Positions 50,075 to 58,210 of a DNA stretch of 64,000 bases are shown here, one piece after another. The position numbers and the translations under genes are program-made. This DNA comes from CAWBRT01 sp963791145 (GTDB taxonomy: Bacteria; Acidobacteriota; Terriglobia; Terriglobales; Acidobacteriaceae): assembly GCA_963791145.1 (NCBI GenBank), contig CAWBRT010000017.1, positions 240,375 to 304,374 of the forward strand, written 5' to 3'. The notes below the pieces were generated by a model. The model was not told where the DNA came from, did not search any database, and saw only the letters and a list, made by a program, of their open reading frames with translations. The first letter of the stretch is position 1, and the number at the start of each line of letters is the position of its first letter.

Positions 50075-51280
50075 TCAATGCGGCTGTGTTGCGCGGATGG
50101 GCTGCACCTGTTCGCCATCGTGCGCCGCCTGGCCGACGTTGACGGCGACCAGGTCCTGATCCGACAGATCGCCGGTGACCTCGACGTTGACACCGTCATC
50201 GAAGCCGAGAGTTACAGGAACAAGTTTCAGGCGATTCTCACGAACCACGGGCACGAAGGGTTTGCCATCGCGAAAGACCAGCGCATCATCGGAGACCATT
50301 CGGACCGCTACCGGCGCGGTCACCTGCAGCGCCATCCTGGCGTACATACCAGGGAACAGCATTTGGTCGCGATTCGGCAGATCGACCTCCACCAGCATGG
50401 TGCGAGTGGCAGTGGTCAGCGCCTCCGGATGACGCGTAATCTTGCCCTCGAATTTTCGGCCTGCGTACTCGCTCACGGTAACCGTCGCCGGATCGCCATC
50501 GCGAATGAAGGGCGCCAGCGCCTGTGGAACTTCCGAATAGACGCGCAAAGGCGAGAGCGTCGCAATAGAGAGAATTGGGGTGTTGGTGGTGCTGGTAGTG
50601 GTCTGCGGGATGAGCGCACCGGGATCGACATAGCGCGCGGTCACTACCCCGGTGAATGGGGCGGTGATCAGCTTGTAGCCTTCCAGGGCCTGAAACTGCT
50701 CGACATTGGCTTTTGCCGCCAGCATCGTATTGTGGGATTCATCGGCGGTCTGCCGCGGGACAATGTTCTCGCGCAACAGCGACTGGTTACGCTGGTCGGT
50801 TATAGCATTCAGGTTGTAGGTGGCGCGCGCGTTGGCGACCTGCTGATCCAGCTCCGGCGCTTCCAGAACAGCCAGCAGCTGACCCTTCTTCACGCGCACT
50901 CCTTTGTCGACTTTTATGCTCCGCAAGTAACCCGAGACCTTGGCGTAGATGGGAGTCTCCGTGTAGCCGCGCAGAGTAGCCGGAAGCTCAAGAGTGCGAA
51001 TTGCCGGCGGACGATAGACGGGCTGCACCAGCACGCGAAGTCCACGTTGCTGCTCCTGGGCGCGGGCCTGCGCCTGCTGGTTGAGCTTGCGGCTTCGCGC
51101 CACCATGAATGCGCCCAAAGCACCGAGCACCACAAGGATCGCTACCACCCATGCGAGATAAAACCGTATCCCGGGGCGCGATGCGGCGGTTTCCCCTGCG
51201 ACTTCCTGGACATCGTGGTTGGCGACTCCGGCGCGCGAGGCCGGGGATGATAGCTTGTCCTGCTTTAAATGTTCATCCAT
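50075..51280 (-). CDS. RND efflux membrane-fusion protein
   Basis: The 401-residue HlyD/AcrA-type adaptor has one N-terminal membrane anchor (FYLAWVVAILVVLGALGAFM, residues about 41-60). Next are barrel-sandwich segments (GYTETPIYAKVSGYLRSIKV, then DKGVRVKKGQLLAVLEAPEL), a helical hairpin (QQVANARATYNLNAI) and the second lipoyl half (YKLITAPFTGVVTARYVDPG). It links the RND pump to an outer-membrane channel. It overlaps the pump gene's end by eight bases. ATG 51280 was chosen; a longer frame to 51316 lacks a site. No TolC-type gene is in the window. Confidence 0.92.
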   Translation of the reverse strand: MDEHLKQDKLSSPASRAGVANHDVQEVAGETAASRPGIRFYLAWVVAILVVLGALGAFMVARSRKLNQQAQARAQEQQRGLRVLVQPVYRPPAIRTLELPATLRGYTETPIYAKVSGYLRSIKVDKGVRVKKGQLLAVLEAPELDQQVANARATYNLNAITDQRNQSLLRENIVPRQTADESHNTMLAAKANVEQFQALEGYKLITAPFTGVVTARYVDPGALIPQTTTSTTNTPILSIATLSPLRVYSEVPQALAPFIRDGDPATVTVSEYAGRKFEGKITRHPEALTTATRTMLVEVDLPNRDQMLFPGMYARMALQVTAPVAVRMVSDDALVFRDGKPFVPVVRENRLKLVPVTLGFDDGVNVEVTGDLSDQDLVAVNVGQAAHDGEQVQPIRATQPH

Positions 51281-54200
51281 GCTGCGTTCCCGGAAGCTGA
51301 TGGCGAAGGGCGACATCGACCCTGTCGTCGCGCTCCCGCTTGGTATGTAGCCGGCGGGTGAGGACCGAGTAAACGGCCGGCACCACGAATAACGTCATAA
51401 CGGTAGCCGCAAGCAAGCCGCCGATCACAGCGCGGCCAAGCGGCGCATTGAGTTCCGAACCTGATCCCAAACCGAAGGCCATGGGCAACATTCCCAAGAT
51501 CATCGCCAGTGCCGTCATGATGATAGGACGGAGGCGGATGCGGCCGGCTTCTATGGCGGCTGCAGCGGCGCCGTAGCCCTCTTCGCGCAAATCGTTGGCG
51601 AAGATGATCAGCAGATTGCCGTTGGCCACGGCGACGCCGACCGCCATCGTCATTCCCATGAGCGATTCGACATTGATGGTGGTGTGGGTCAGCGCCAGCA
51701 TCCACAAGGCCCCGGCCAGCGCGCCGGGGACAGCCAGCATGATGATCAGCGGCTCAGCCCAGGATTGGAAATTGGCGACCATCAGCAAATAGACGAGGAC
51801 GGCGGCCAGTACGATTCCGAAACTGAGCGTCTGGAAGGACTGGCGCATGGCTTGGCTGCGCCCGCGAATGGTGATCTCCGTTCCTCGCGGCAGCGCACCC
51901 AGCCGCGAGATGGCCCGCTGAACGGATGCCGTCGCTCCGCCCAAATCCCGACCGCTTACGCTGGCATTGATGTCGATCACGCGCTGGAGAGTGTAATGAT
52001 TAATGACCGCCGGATTGGAGGTGCGGCTGATATGAGCGACATTCGAGAGCAGCTGCGGCGCGCTATTCGCGGCTCCGCTGGTGATGGGGATGTTGCCCAG
52101 ACTCTGGACAGAGTTGATGACCGGCTGCCGCACCTGCGAAATGACGTTGTAATTGACTCCGCTCTTCGGGTCGAGCCAGAAGTTCGGCGTAAGCAGGCTG
52201 TTGCCGCTCAAGGCCGTCAGCAGGCTGGAGGCAACCTGCTGCTGCGAGATTCCCAACTCCAGCGCCTTGGCGCGGTCGACTTCGACGTGAAATGACGGGT
52301 AGTCCAGAGGCTCGGCGATCCTGATGTCCTCCACTCCTGGGATGAGGGCCATCTGGGCGCGCAGTCGCGCCGCCACCTGCGTATTCCCTTCCAGGTCGTT
52401 GCCGGAAATCTGCACATCGATGGCGGCAGGCAGCCCGAAATTCAATACCTGGCCGACCAGATCGGCCGGCTGGAAATAAGTGGTGACAGCCGGAAAACGC
52501 GACCCCAGGACCTGGCGGATGCGGCTTTCGTATTCCGCCGTGGGCCGGTGCTTCTCCTTCAACTGAATAAGGATGTCGGCATCCATCTGCCCGATGGTAT
52601 CGGTCTGGTAGAAGGCAAGATCGTAGGAAACCGGCAGTCCGATATTGTCGCTGATGGTTTCCAGTTCGGCAGCCGGAATCTGGTTGCGGATGGCGCGCTC
52701 GATGTCGTCGACGATCTGCTCGGTGCGCTCAATCCGCGTGCCGGTTGGCGCGCGCACATGCAGCCGCATCATGCCGGCATCCACCGTGGGGAAAAAGTCC
52801 TCGCCAATGACCCTGACCAGAAAGAAAGAGAGCACCACCAGCGCGGCCACGGCAGTGAGGGCAAAGGTGCGGGCGCTGATGAAGCTTGTAAGCAGACGAA
52901 CGTAGGCGTCGCGCAACCGTTCGAACTGCCGCTCAAACCAGCCAGCAAACTGTGACCAGGACCCGTGCCCGGAGTGCTCGCCCTGCTCCGGAACCAGGTA
53001 GTTCGCCATGGCCGGGACCAGCGTGCGCGAAAGCAGATAGGACGTCAGCATGGCGAAGACCACGGCCAGGGCCAGCGGAGTGAACAGGAACTTCCCTACT
53101 CCGGTCAGCAGCATGACGGGAAAGAAGACGATGCAGATGCAGAGGGTCCCGATCAGGGTGGGAGTAGCGATCTGGGAGGCGCCGTCCAGAATGGCCGTGA
53201 GCAGCGGCTTGCCCATGGCATGATTGCGGTGAATGTTTTCCACTTCGACGGTCGCGTCGTCGACGAGCATGCCCACGGCGAGCGCGATTCCGCCCAGCGT
53301 CATAGTGTTGATCGTCTGCCCGGAAAGGTGAAGCGCGGCCACGGCGGTGAGGATCGACAGCGGAATGGAGGCGACCACGATCAGCATGCTGCGAGCCGAT
53401 CCCAGGAAAACCAGCACCATGAGCGAGACCAGCAGCGCGGCGATGACGGATTCCTTCACCACTTCCCAGAGCGCGCCGCGCACGAACTGGGACTGGTCCA
53501 TGGTGAGCGCCAGTTGTATGCTCTCCAACTGCTTGGGAAGCGTGCCGAGCAGCCGCGGCAGACGCTGGCGAACCGCATTCACGACCGACAAGGTGGAGGC
53601 ATCAGCGTGCTTGATAACCATCAGGAAGGTGCCGCGCCGGCCGTCCACGCGGGCCACGTTGGTTTGCGGCTGATGCGTGTCGCTGGCCGGAGCGACATCC
53701 CGCAGCAGGACAGGGGTGTCGCCAACGACCTTGACGGGAAGATCGTTGAATTGCGGCACCGTATCCGGGCTCATATTGAGGTCGACGTCGTAGGCGTAGT
53801 TGCCCATCTTCGCCGTGCCGGACGGGATGACGACGTTGGTGTTCGCCAGCGCCTGGCCCACATCAGAGGGAGACAGGCCCAGCGCATACAACCGCAGCGG
53901 GTCCAGGTTGACCATCACGGCCCGTTGCACTCCGCCCAAGGGAGCAGGGGTGGAGAAGCCTGGAATGGTGAACAACTGAATGCGAACGAAGTTCAGGCCG
54001 TAGTCAAAGAGCTGCTGCTCTGAAAGCTGATCGCTGAAGACATTGAGCTGCGCCACCGGAAGGTTCGAGGCGTCGTAGGAGATGATCTGCGGCGGTTGCG
54101 TGCCGCGAGGGAGTATGGTCAGGATGGTCTCCGACACGGCATTGATCTGCGCAATGGCACTGCCCAGGTCCGCGCCCGGATGGAAGTAGACCTTCAGAAT

Positions 54201-54473
54201 TCCCAGACCGTCCAACGACTCGGATTCGATGTGGTCGATGTCGTTGACCGTGGTCGAGTAGGCGCGCTCGCTGATCCAGACCATGCGGCGCTCCATCTGG
54301 AAAGCCGCCAGACCGGGATAGTTCCACACCACCATTACGACCGGGAGCTTGATGGCCGGAAAGATGTCGACGTTCATCTGATGGAAGGAGAGAATTCCGC
54401 CCACCATCATCAGCAGCGCCATCACCGCTATGGTCAGCGGCCGGCGGAGCGCCATTTTGACCAGCCACATCAT
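51273..54473 (-). CDS. RND-family efflux pump inner-membrane transporter
   Basis: The 1066-residue protein is the full length of AcrB/HAE1-type pumps. It starts with MALRRPLTIAVMALLMMVGG and has 12 spans with two large periplasmic loops. The proton-relay region VGMLVDDATVEVENIHR in span 4 (DD pair) and the MSLMVLVFLGSARS family segment are present. It exports small hydrophobic compounds using the proton gradient. It is the first gene of a two-gene operon with the adaptor. The substrate is unknown. Confidence 0.95.
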   Translation of the reverse strand: MMWLVKMALRRPLTIAVMALLMMVGGILSFHQMNVDIFPAIKLPVVMVVWNYPGLAAFQMERRMVWISERAYSTTVNDIDHIESESLDGLGILKVYFHPGADLGSAIAQINAVSETILTILPRGTQPPQIISYDASNLPVAQLNVFSDQLSEQQLFDYGLNFVRIQLFTIPGFSTPAPLGGVQRAVMVNLDPLRLYALGLSPSDVGQALANTNVVIPSGTAKMGNYAYDVDLNMSPDTVPQFNDLPVKVVGDTPVLLRDVAPASDTHQPQTNVARVDGRRGTFLMVIKHADASTLSVVNAVRQRLPRLLGTLPKQLESIQLALTMDQSQFVRGALWEVVKESVIAALLVSLMVLVFLGSARSMLIVVASIPLSILTAVAALHLSGQTINTMTLGGIALAVGMLVDDATVEVENIHRNHAMGKPLLTAILDGASQIATPTLIGTLCICIVFFPVMLLTGVGKFLFTPLALAVVFAMLTSYLLSRTLVPAMANYLVPEQGEHSGHGSWSQFAGWFERQFERLRDAYVRLLTSFISARTFALTAVAALVVLSFFLVRVIGEDFFPTVDAGMMRLHVRAPTGTRIERTEQIVDDIERAIRNQIPAAELETISDNIGLPVSYDLAFYQTDTIGQMDADILIQLKEKHRPTAEYESRIRQVLGSRFPAVTTYFQPADLVGQVLNFGLPAAIDVQISGNDLEGNTQVAARLRAQMALIPGVEDIRIAEPLDYPSFHVEVDRAKALELGISQQQVASSLLTALSGNSLLTPNFWLDPKSGVNYNVISQVRQPVINSVQSLGNIPITSGAANSAPQLLSNVAHISRTSNPAVINHYTLQRVIDINASVSGRDLGGATASVQRAISRLGALPRGTEITIRGRSQAMRQSFQTLSFGIVLAAVLVYLLMVANFQSWAEPLIIMLAVPGALAGALWMLALTHTTINVESLMGMTMAVGVAVANGNLLIIFANDLREEGYGAAAAAIEAGRIRLRPIIMTALAMILGMLPMAFGLGSGSELNAPLGRAVIGGLLAATVMTLFVVPAVYSVLTRRLHTKRERDDRVDVALRHQLPGTQHG

Positions 54474-55028
54474 AGGTTGAGAGTTCGTTGCCTCCGCTTA
54501 AGGTTTGCGCCTCGGGTAATGTGAACGCCAGGCTGGCCCATGCGGCAGAACGTCCCAAGCGAATGGTTTGAATATCCCAGTGTTAGATGAATTTACCGCG
54601 AGCAAGCGCCGGACGGTGTTACCGAAAGGTAGATGCTCGGAACAGCCTTCGCCGGACGGCAGGGAGAGCAGCTCCCATTCGCGCCCCAGCGGCAGCCGCC
54701 TCGGCGAAGCAGGGGCCAGGGCCGGCACGCCTAAGGCGCCGCTACCACACCGGTGGGTGATGCAGATCATGGAAAGTGGTGCGGCCGCGAATTACATTCG
54801 CCGCCTGAATTCCACTTGCGGTCCCATGCGGCCGGAAGGTCGTTCTTTTGCGGCCTCTATAATGCGGCTGTCTGGTACAGTACCGGATACATCAGCAGCA
54901 AGGAATTCTGACAGCTGGGCTTCCCGAGCGGCATAATCTACCTGATTGCCCCTGCTGGGACTGTGCTTGCCGTAGACGTTGCGCTTGGTACGCTAAGAGC
55001 AACGTGACTCCTCTCAAGGTGGAATGAC
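54474..55028. other. Intergenic region of 555 bases
   Basis: No gene is recognised. TATAAT at 54858-54863 is a good -10 element for the downstream CitE-like operon, but I see no convincing -35. Short GC-rich palindromic patches lie around 54640-54760, without a match to the listed repeat families. Confidence 0.5.
54858..54863 (+). promoter_or_regulatory. Possible -10 element (TATAAT) of the CitE-like operon
   Basis: This is a perfect TATAAT in the leader region, about 165 bases before the CitE-like start. The -35 position is not conserved, so this is only a candidate. Confidence 0.3.
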
Positions 55029-55889
55029 TTGATAACGCGATCGATGCTGTTTACCCCAGGCAACAAGCTAACGATGCTCCAGAAATCGCTGGGCGCCGGA
55101 GCCGATTCGGTAATCTGGGATTTGGAAGACGCGGTGGCGCTGGCGGAGAAGCCCGCGGCCAGGGTGACCATCGGAGAGGCTCTTGGAGCCTTGCCGGAGC
55201 AGCATGTGCCAATCTTCGTACGCATCAATGCCATCAGCACGAACATGCTCGAGGCCGATCTGGCGAAGATCGTGAAGCCGGGTTTGTACGGCATATTGCT
55301 GCCGAAGGCCGAATCCGCCTCCGACGTTCTGGAGCTGGAGCGCGTCCTGAGCCGGCTTGAGAAATCGAACGGCCTGGCGGAGGGCACCGTCAAGATCCGC
55401 TGCATCCTGGAGACCTGTCTCGGCGCGCTGAATGCTTACGCCGTCGCCACCGCCAGCGCGCGGGTCGAGGGATTGTGCTTCGGTGCGGAGGACTTTACGC
55501 TCGACCTCGGAGTTCCGCGTACCCGCGACGGAGTTGAGCTCGCCCACGCCCGCGGAGAGGTGGCGCTGGCCGCCGGAGCCGCCAAGATTCTGGCAATCGA
55601 TACGGTTTATGCCTTCCTCAGCGACGAAGAAGGCTTGGTCCAGGAATGCCGGACGGTGCGGGCGATCGGCTTCCGCGGCAAGTTTGCCATCCATCCCAAG
55701 CAACTGGACGTCATCAACCGTGAGTTCTCGCCTTCGGCGAGCGAACTGGCTCTGGCCGAGAAGATCGTGCGGGCGTTTACGGAGGCTCTGGAGCAAAACC
55801 TGGGCGTGATCACGGTGGATGGACGGATGATCGACGCGCCCGTCGCCGAGCGGGCAAAGCAATTTCTGGAATCGTACAAGAAAGCTTGA
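55029..55889 (+). CDS. HpcH/HpaI or citrate-lyase-beta-like (CitE) acyl-CoA lyase
   Basis: The 286-residue TIM-barrel protein has RSMLFTPGNKLTMLQKSLGA, SVIWDLEDAVALAEK (metal-binding DLEDAV), IFVRINAI (R-x-N), GILLPKAES, IRCILETCLGALNAYAVA (Glu ligand) and CFGAEDFTLDLGV. The family cleaves citryl-, malyl- or citramalyl-CoA. It precedes an acyl-CoA synthetase pair, so malyl-CoA lyase or a related activity is likely. The TTG start lies behind AAGGTGG. It overlaps the next possible start by a few bases. Confidence 0.92.
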   Translation: MITRSMLFTPGNKLTMLQKSLGAGADSVIWDLEDAVALAEKPAARVTIGEALGALPEQHVPIFVRINAISTNMLEADLAKIVKPGLYGILLPKAESASDVLELERVLSRLEKSNGLAEGTVKIRCILETCLGALNAYAVATASARVEGLCFGAEDFTLDLGVPRTRDGVELAHARGEVALAAGAAKILAIDTVYAFLSDEEGLVQECRTVRAIGFRGKFAIHPKQLDVINREFSPSASELALAEKIVRAFTEALEQNLGVITVDGRMIDAPVAERAKQFLESYKKA

Positions 55890-55900
55890 GGGACATTCTT

Positions 55901-57115
55901 TTGGGACGCTTACTGGAAAACCATAGCAAGCAGATTCTGGCGCAACACCAGGTTCCTGTGCCGCGCCATTCGGTGGCGACAACCGAGGCGGAAGCGTTCG
56001 AGCAGGCCGAAGCCCTGGGCGGCGAAGTGGTCTTGAAGGCGCTGGTGCCGGTGGGAAAGAGAGGCAAGGCCGGCGCGATCAAGTTCGCATCCACGCCTGA
56101 CCAGGCGCGCGAGGCAGCCAGACAACTGCTGGGCAAGGTGGTCCGCTACTATCCGGTCGAGAAGATTCTGGTGGAAGAGAAGATCGCGATCGAGCGCGAG
56201 CTGTTCGTCTCCTTCACCATCGACAAGATGACGCGCCGCGTGGCCGTTCTGGCCAGCTCGGCCGGCGGTATCGACGTGGAGGAGATCAGCGAAAAGCACC
56301 CTGAACTGATGCGGGTGGCCCACGCCGACCCGTTCAAGGGACTGCCTGATTTCACGGCAAAAGAAATCTGGGCCGACCTCGGGCTGGAAGGCTCGGTCTT
56401 GCGCCAGGCAGCCGACATTCTCACCAAGCTCTACCGGATATTCGTCGGCTACGACTGCACCGTGCTGGAGGTGAATCCGCTGGCGGTGACCCGCGAGGGA
56501 AAGGTAGTCGCGGCCGCATCGGTGATGGGCGTTGACGACAGCGCCATGTACCGGCATCCGGAGCTGGCGGATTTCGTGCAACTGGGCAGCGACCGCGCCT
56601 GGCGTCCGCTTACCGATCTGGAAAAACAGGTGGTTGAGGTAAACGAAGCCGATCCGTACCGCGGCACCGCGCGCTACACCGAGATCGATGGCGGCGATAT
56701 CGGCTTCATGTGCGGCGGAGGAGGCGGCAGCCTGATGATGTTCGACGCGCTTCTCTCCTTCGGCGGCAAGCCGGCAAACTATACCGAATTCGGCGGCAAT
56801 CCTCCGGAAGACAAGGTCTATGGCCTGGTGAAGGCGATCCTGTCGAAGCCCGGAGTCAAGGGGTTGGTGGTCTCGGGCAATATCACCAACAACACGCAAG
56901 TCGATGTGGTTTCCAAAGGCGTAGTGCGAGCGCTCAAAGAGAAAGGCGTCGATACCAAGAAGTTTCCCGTGCTGGTGCGATACGCAGGCGTGAACGATGC
57001 GGTAGGCCGCGAAGTCTTTACCTCCGCCGGCGTCGAGTATTACGGCGACGACATAACCATGACCATGGCCGCCCGCAAGATGGTGGACAAAATGAAAAAG
57101 GCGTACGGCGGCTGA
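55901..57115 (+). CDS. Succinyl-CoA synthetase beta-like (ATP-grasp) subunit, possible malate-CoA ligase
   Basis: The 404-residue protein follows the SucC plan: ATP-grasp N-terminus (SKQILAQHQVPVPRHSVATT), KILVEEKIAIERELFVSFTI, DCTVLEVNPLAVTREGKVVA (metal ligands Asn/Glu) and the C-terminal CoA-ligase domain (FGGKPANYTEFGGNPPEDKV). The P-loop-like segment that is GGIVRCD in E. coli SucC reads SGNITNNTQ here, and GNIGCMVNGAG reads GDIGFMCGGGGGS, so specificity has probably changed. TTG 55901 follows GAGGGA at good spacing; TTG 55886 is an alternative. Confidence 0.88.
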   Translation: MGRLLENHSKQILAQHQVPVPRHSVATTEAEAFEQAEALGGEVVLKALVPVGKRGKAGAIKFASTPDQAREAARQLLGKVVRYYPVEKILVEEKIAIERELFVSFTIDKMTRRVAVLASSAGGIDVEEISEKHPELMRVAHADPFKGLPDFTAKEIWADLGLEGSVLRQAADILTKLYRIFVGYDCTVLEVNPLAVTREGKVVAAASVMGVDDSAMYRHPELADFVQLGSDRAWRPLTDLEKQVVEVNEADPYRGTARYTEIDGGDIGFMCGGGGGSLMMFDALLSFGGKPANYTEFGGNPPEDKVYGLVKAILSKPGVKGLVVSGNITNNTQVDVVSKGVVRALKEKGVDTKKFPVLVRYAGVNDAVGREVFTSAGVEYYGDDITMTMAARKMVDKMKKAYGG

Positions 57116-57128
57116 GGAGGAATACGCC

Positions 57129-58059
57129 TTGGGAATCCTAATCGATCGCAACTCCAGAATCGTCATCCAGGGCATCACCGGCCGCGAGGCGAGCATGGTC
57201 ACCAAGCACATGCTGGCCTACGGGACTCCGGTGGTGGCGGGCGTGACTCCCGGCAAGAAGGGCGAGCGAGTCTTCGGCGTCCCGGTTTATGACACCCTGA
57301 AACAGGCCTTCGCCGAGCATGAGCTGAATACCGCGTTGATCTACGTGCCGCCGGCGTTCGTGCTGGATGCGGTGCTGGAGACGCTGGCCAACGGCATCAA
57401 GCTGATGGTGATCATCACCGAAAACATTCCGCAGCACGATGTTCTCAAAGTGCTGGCGGAAACCGACCAGGCCGGGGCGAGGGTGATCGGTCCGAATACG
57501 GTCGGAATCATCAATCCCAAGGAGCGGGTCAAACTGGGCGCCATCGGAGGCGACAACGTCGAGCGCTGCTTCGTGCCGGGCTGCGTGGGAGTGATCTCGC
57601 GCTGCGGGCGGCATGACCGCGGAAACTTCCTACATGGTGAAGCGCGCCGGGTTGGGCGTAAGCACGGCCATCGGCATCGGCGGCGACTCGCTGATCGGCT
57701 CCACGCCCAAGGACCTGCTGGCGCTGTTCGAGAAGGATCCGGAGACCCGCGCGGTAGTTACCTTCTCCGAGCCGGGTACGACTTTCGAAGAGGACATGGC
57801 CCAGTTCATCCACGATCGCGGTTACACCAAGCCGCTCATTTCCTACATCGCGGGGAAGTTTACGGAACAGATGCCGGAAGGGACTATGTTCGGACACGCC
57901 GGCGCCATCATCGAGGGCGGCAAAGGCAAGCCATCGACCAAGGCGCGCTTGCTGCGCGAGGCGGGAGCGCACGTTGTGGATACGTACGACGAGATCATTA
58001 CCGCCCTGCAGGGACTCAAGCTGGAAGCAGCGCCGGCGGCACGCGGAAAAGGATGCTGA
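57129..58059 (+). CDS. Succinyl-CoA synthetase alpha-like subunit, possible malate-CoA ligase (one-base frameshift)
   Basis: The first part (SRIVIQGITGREASMVTKHM, VGGVTPGKKGERVFG-type segment) and second part (GGMTAETSYMVKRAGLGVST, GGDSLIGSTPKDLLALFEKD, FGHAGAIIEGGKGKPSTKA) lie in different frames. Deleting one G from the GGG run near 57606-57608 restores SRCGGMTAE and a 309-residue SucD-like chain. The phosphohistidine is present in MFGHAGAI. The TTG start follows AGGAGGAATACGCC. It pairs with the beta-like gene upstream, 13 bases away. Together with the CitE-like lyase this could form a malate thiokinase/malyl-CoA lyase module. Confidence 0.87.
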
Positions 58060-58210
58060 TGGCGGCACGCGCAACCTCAGGATGACACCTCCTGGTATCT
58101 TTTCGCAGCATTCTATGGTGAGAAACTCTGCCGGGTGAAGGCGCGCGGCAAAACTCAAGGTAATCGCAAGCCTTTTGTCATGCACGGAACGCGCCGCGAT
58201 TCACGGCAAC

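Noticed and set aside
49886..51250. A long plus-strand open frame opposite the membrane-fusion protein
   Set aside because: It is the antisense of a conserved HlyD/AcrA-type gene and starts inside a repeat nest.
9924..58059. Programmed ribosomal frameshifting at the seven breaks
   Set aside because: The sites lack slippery heptamers with following structures, occur in unrelated gene families not known for recoding, and are better explained by homopolymer over-calls.
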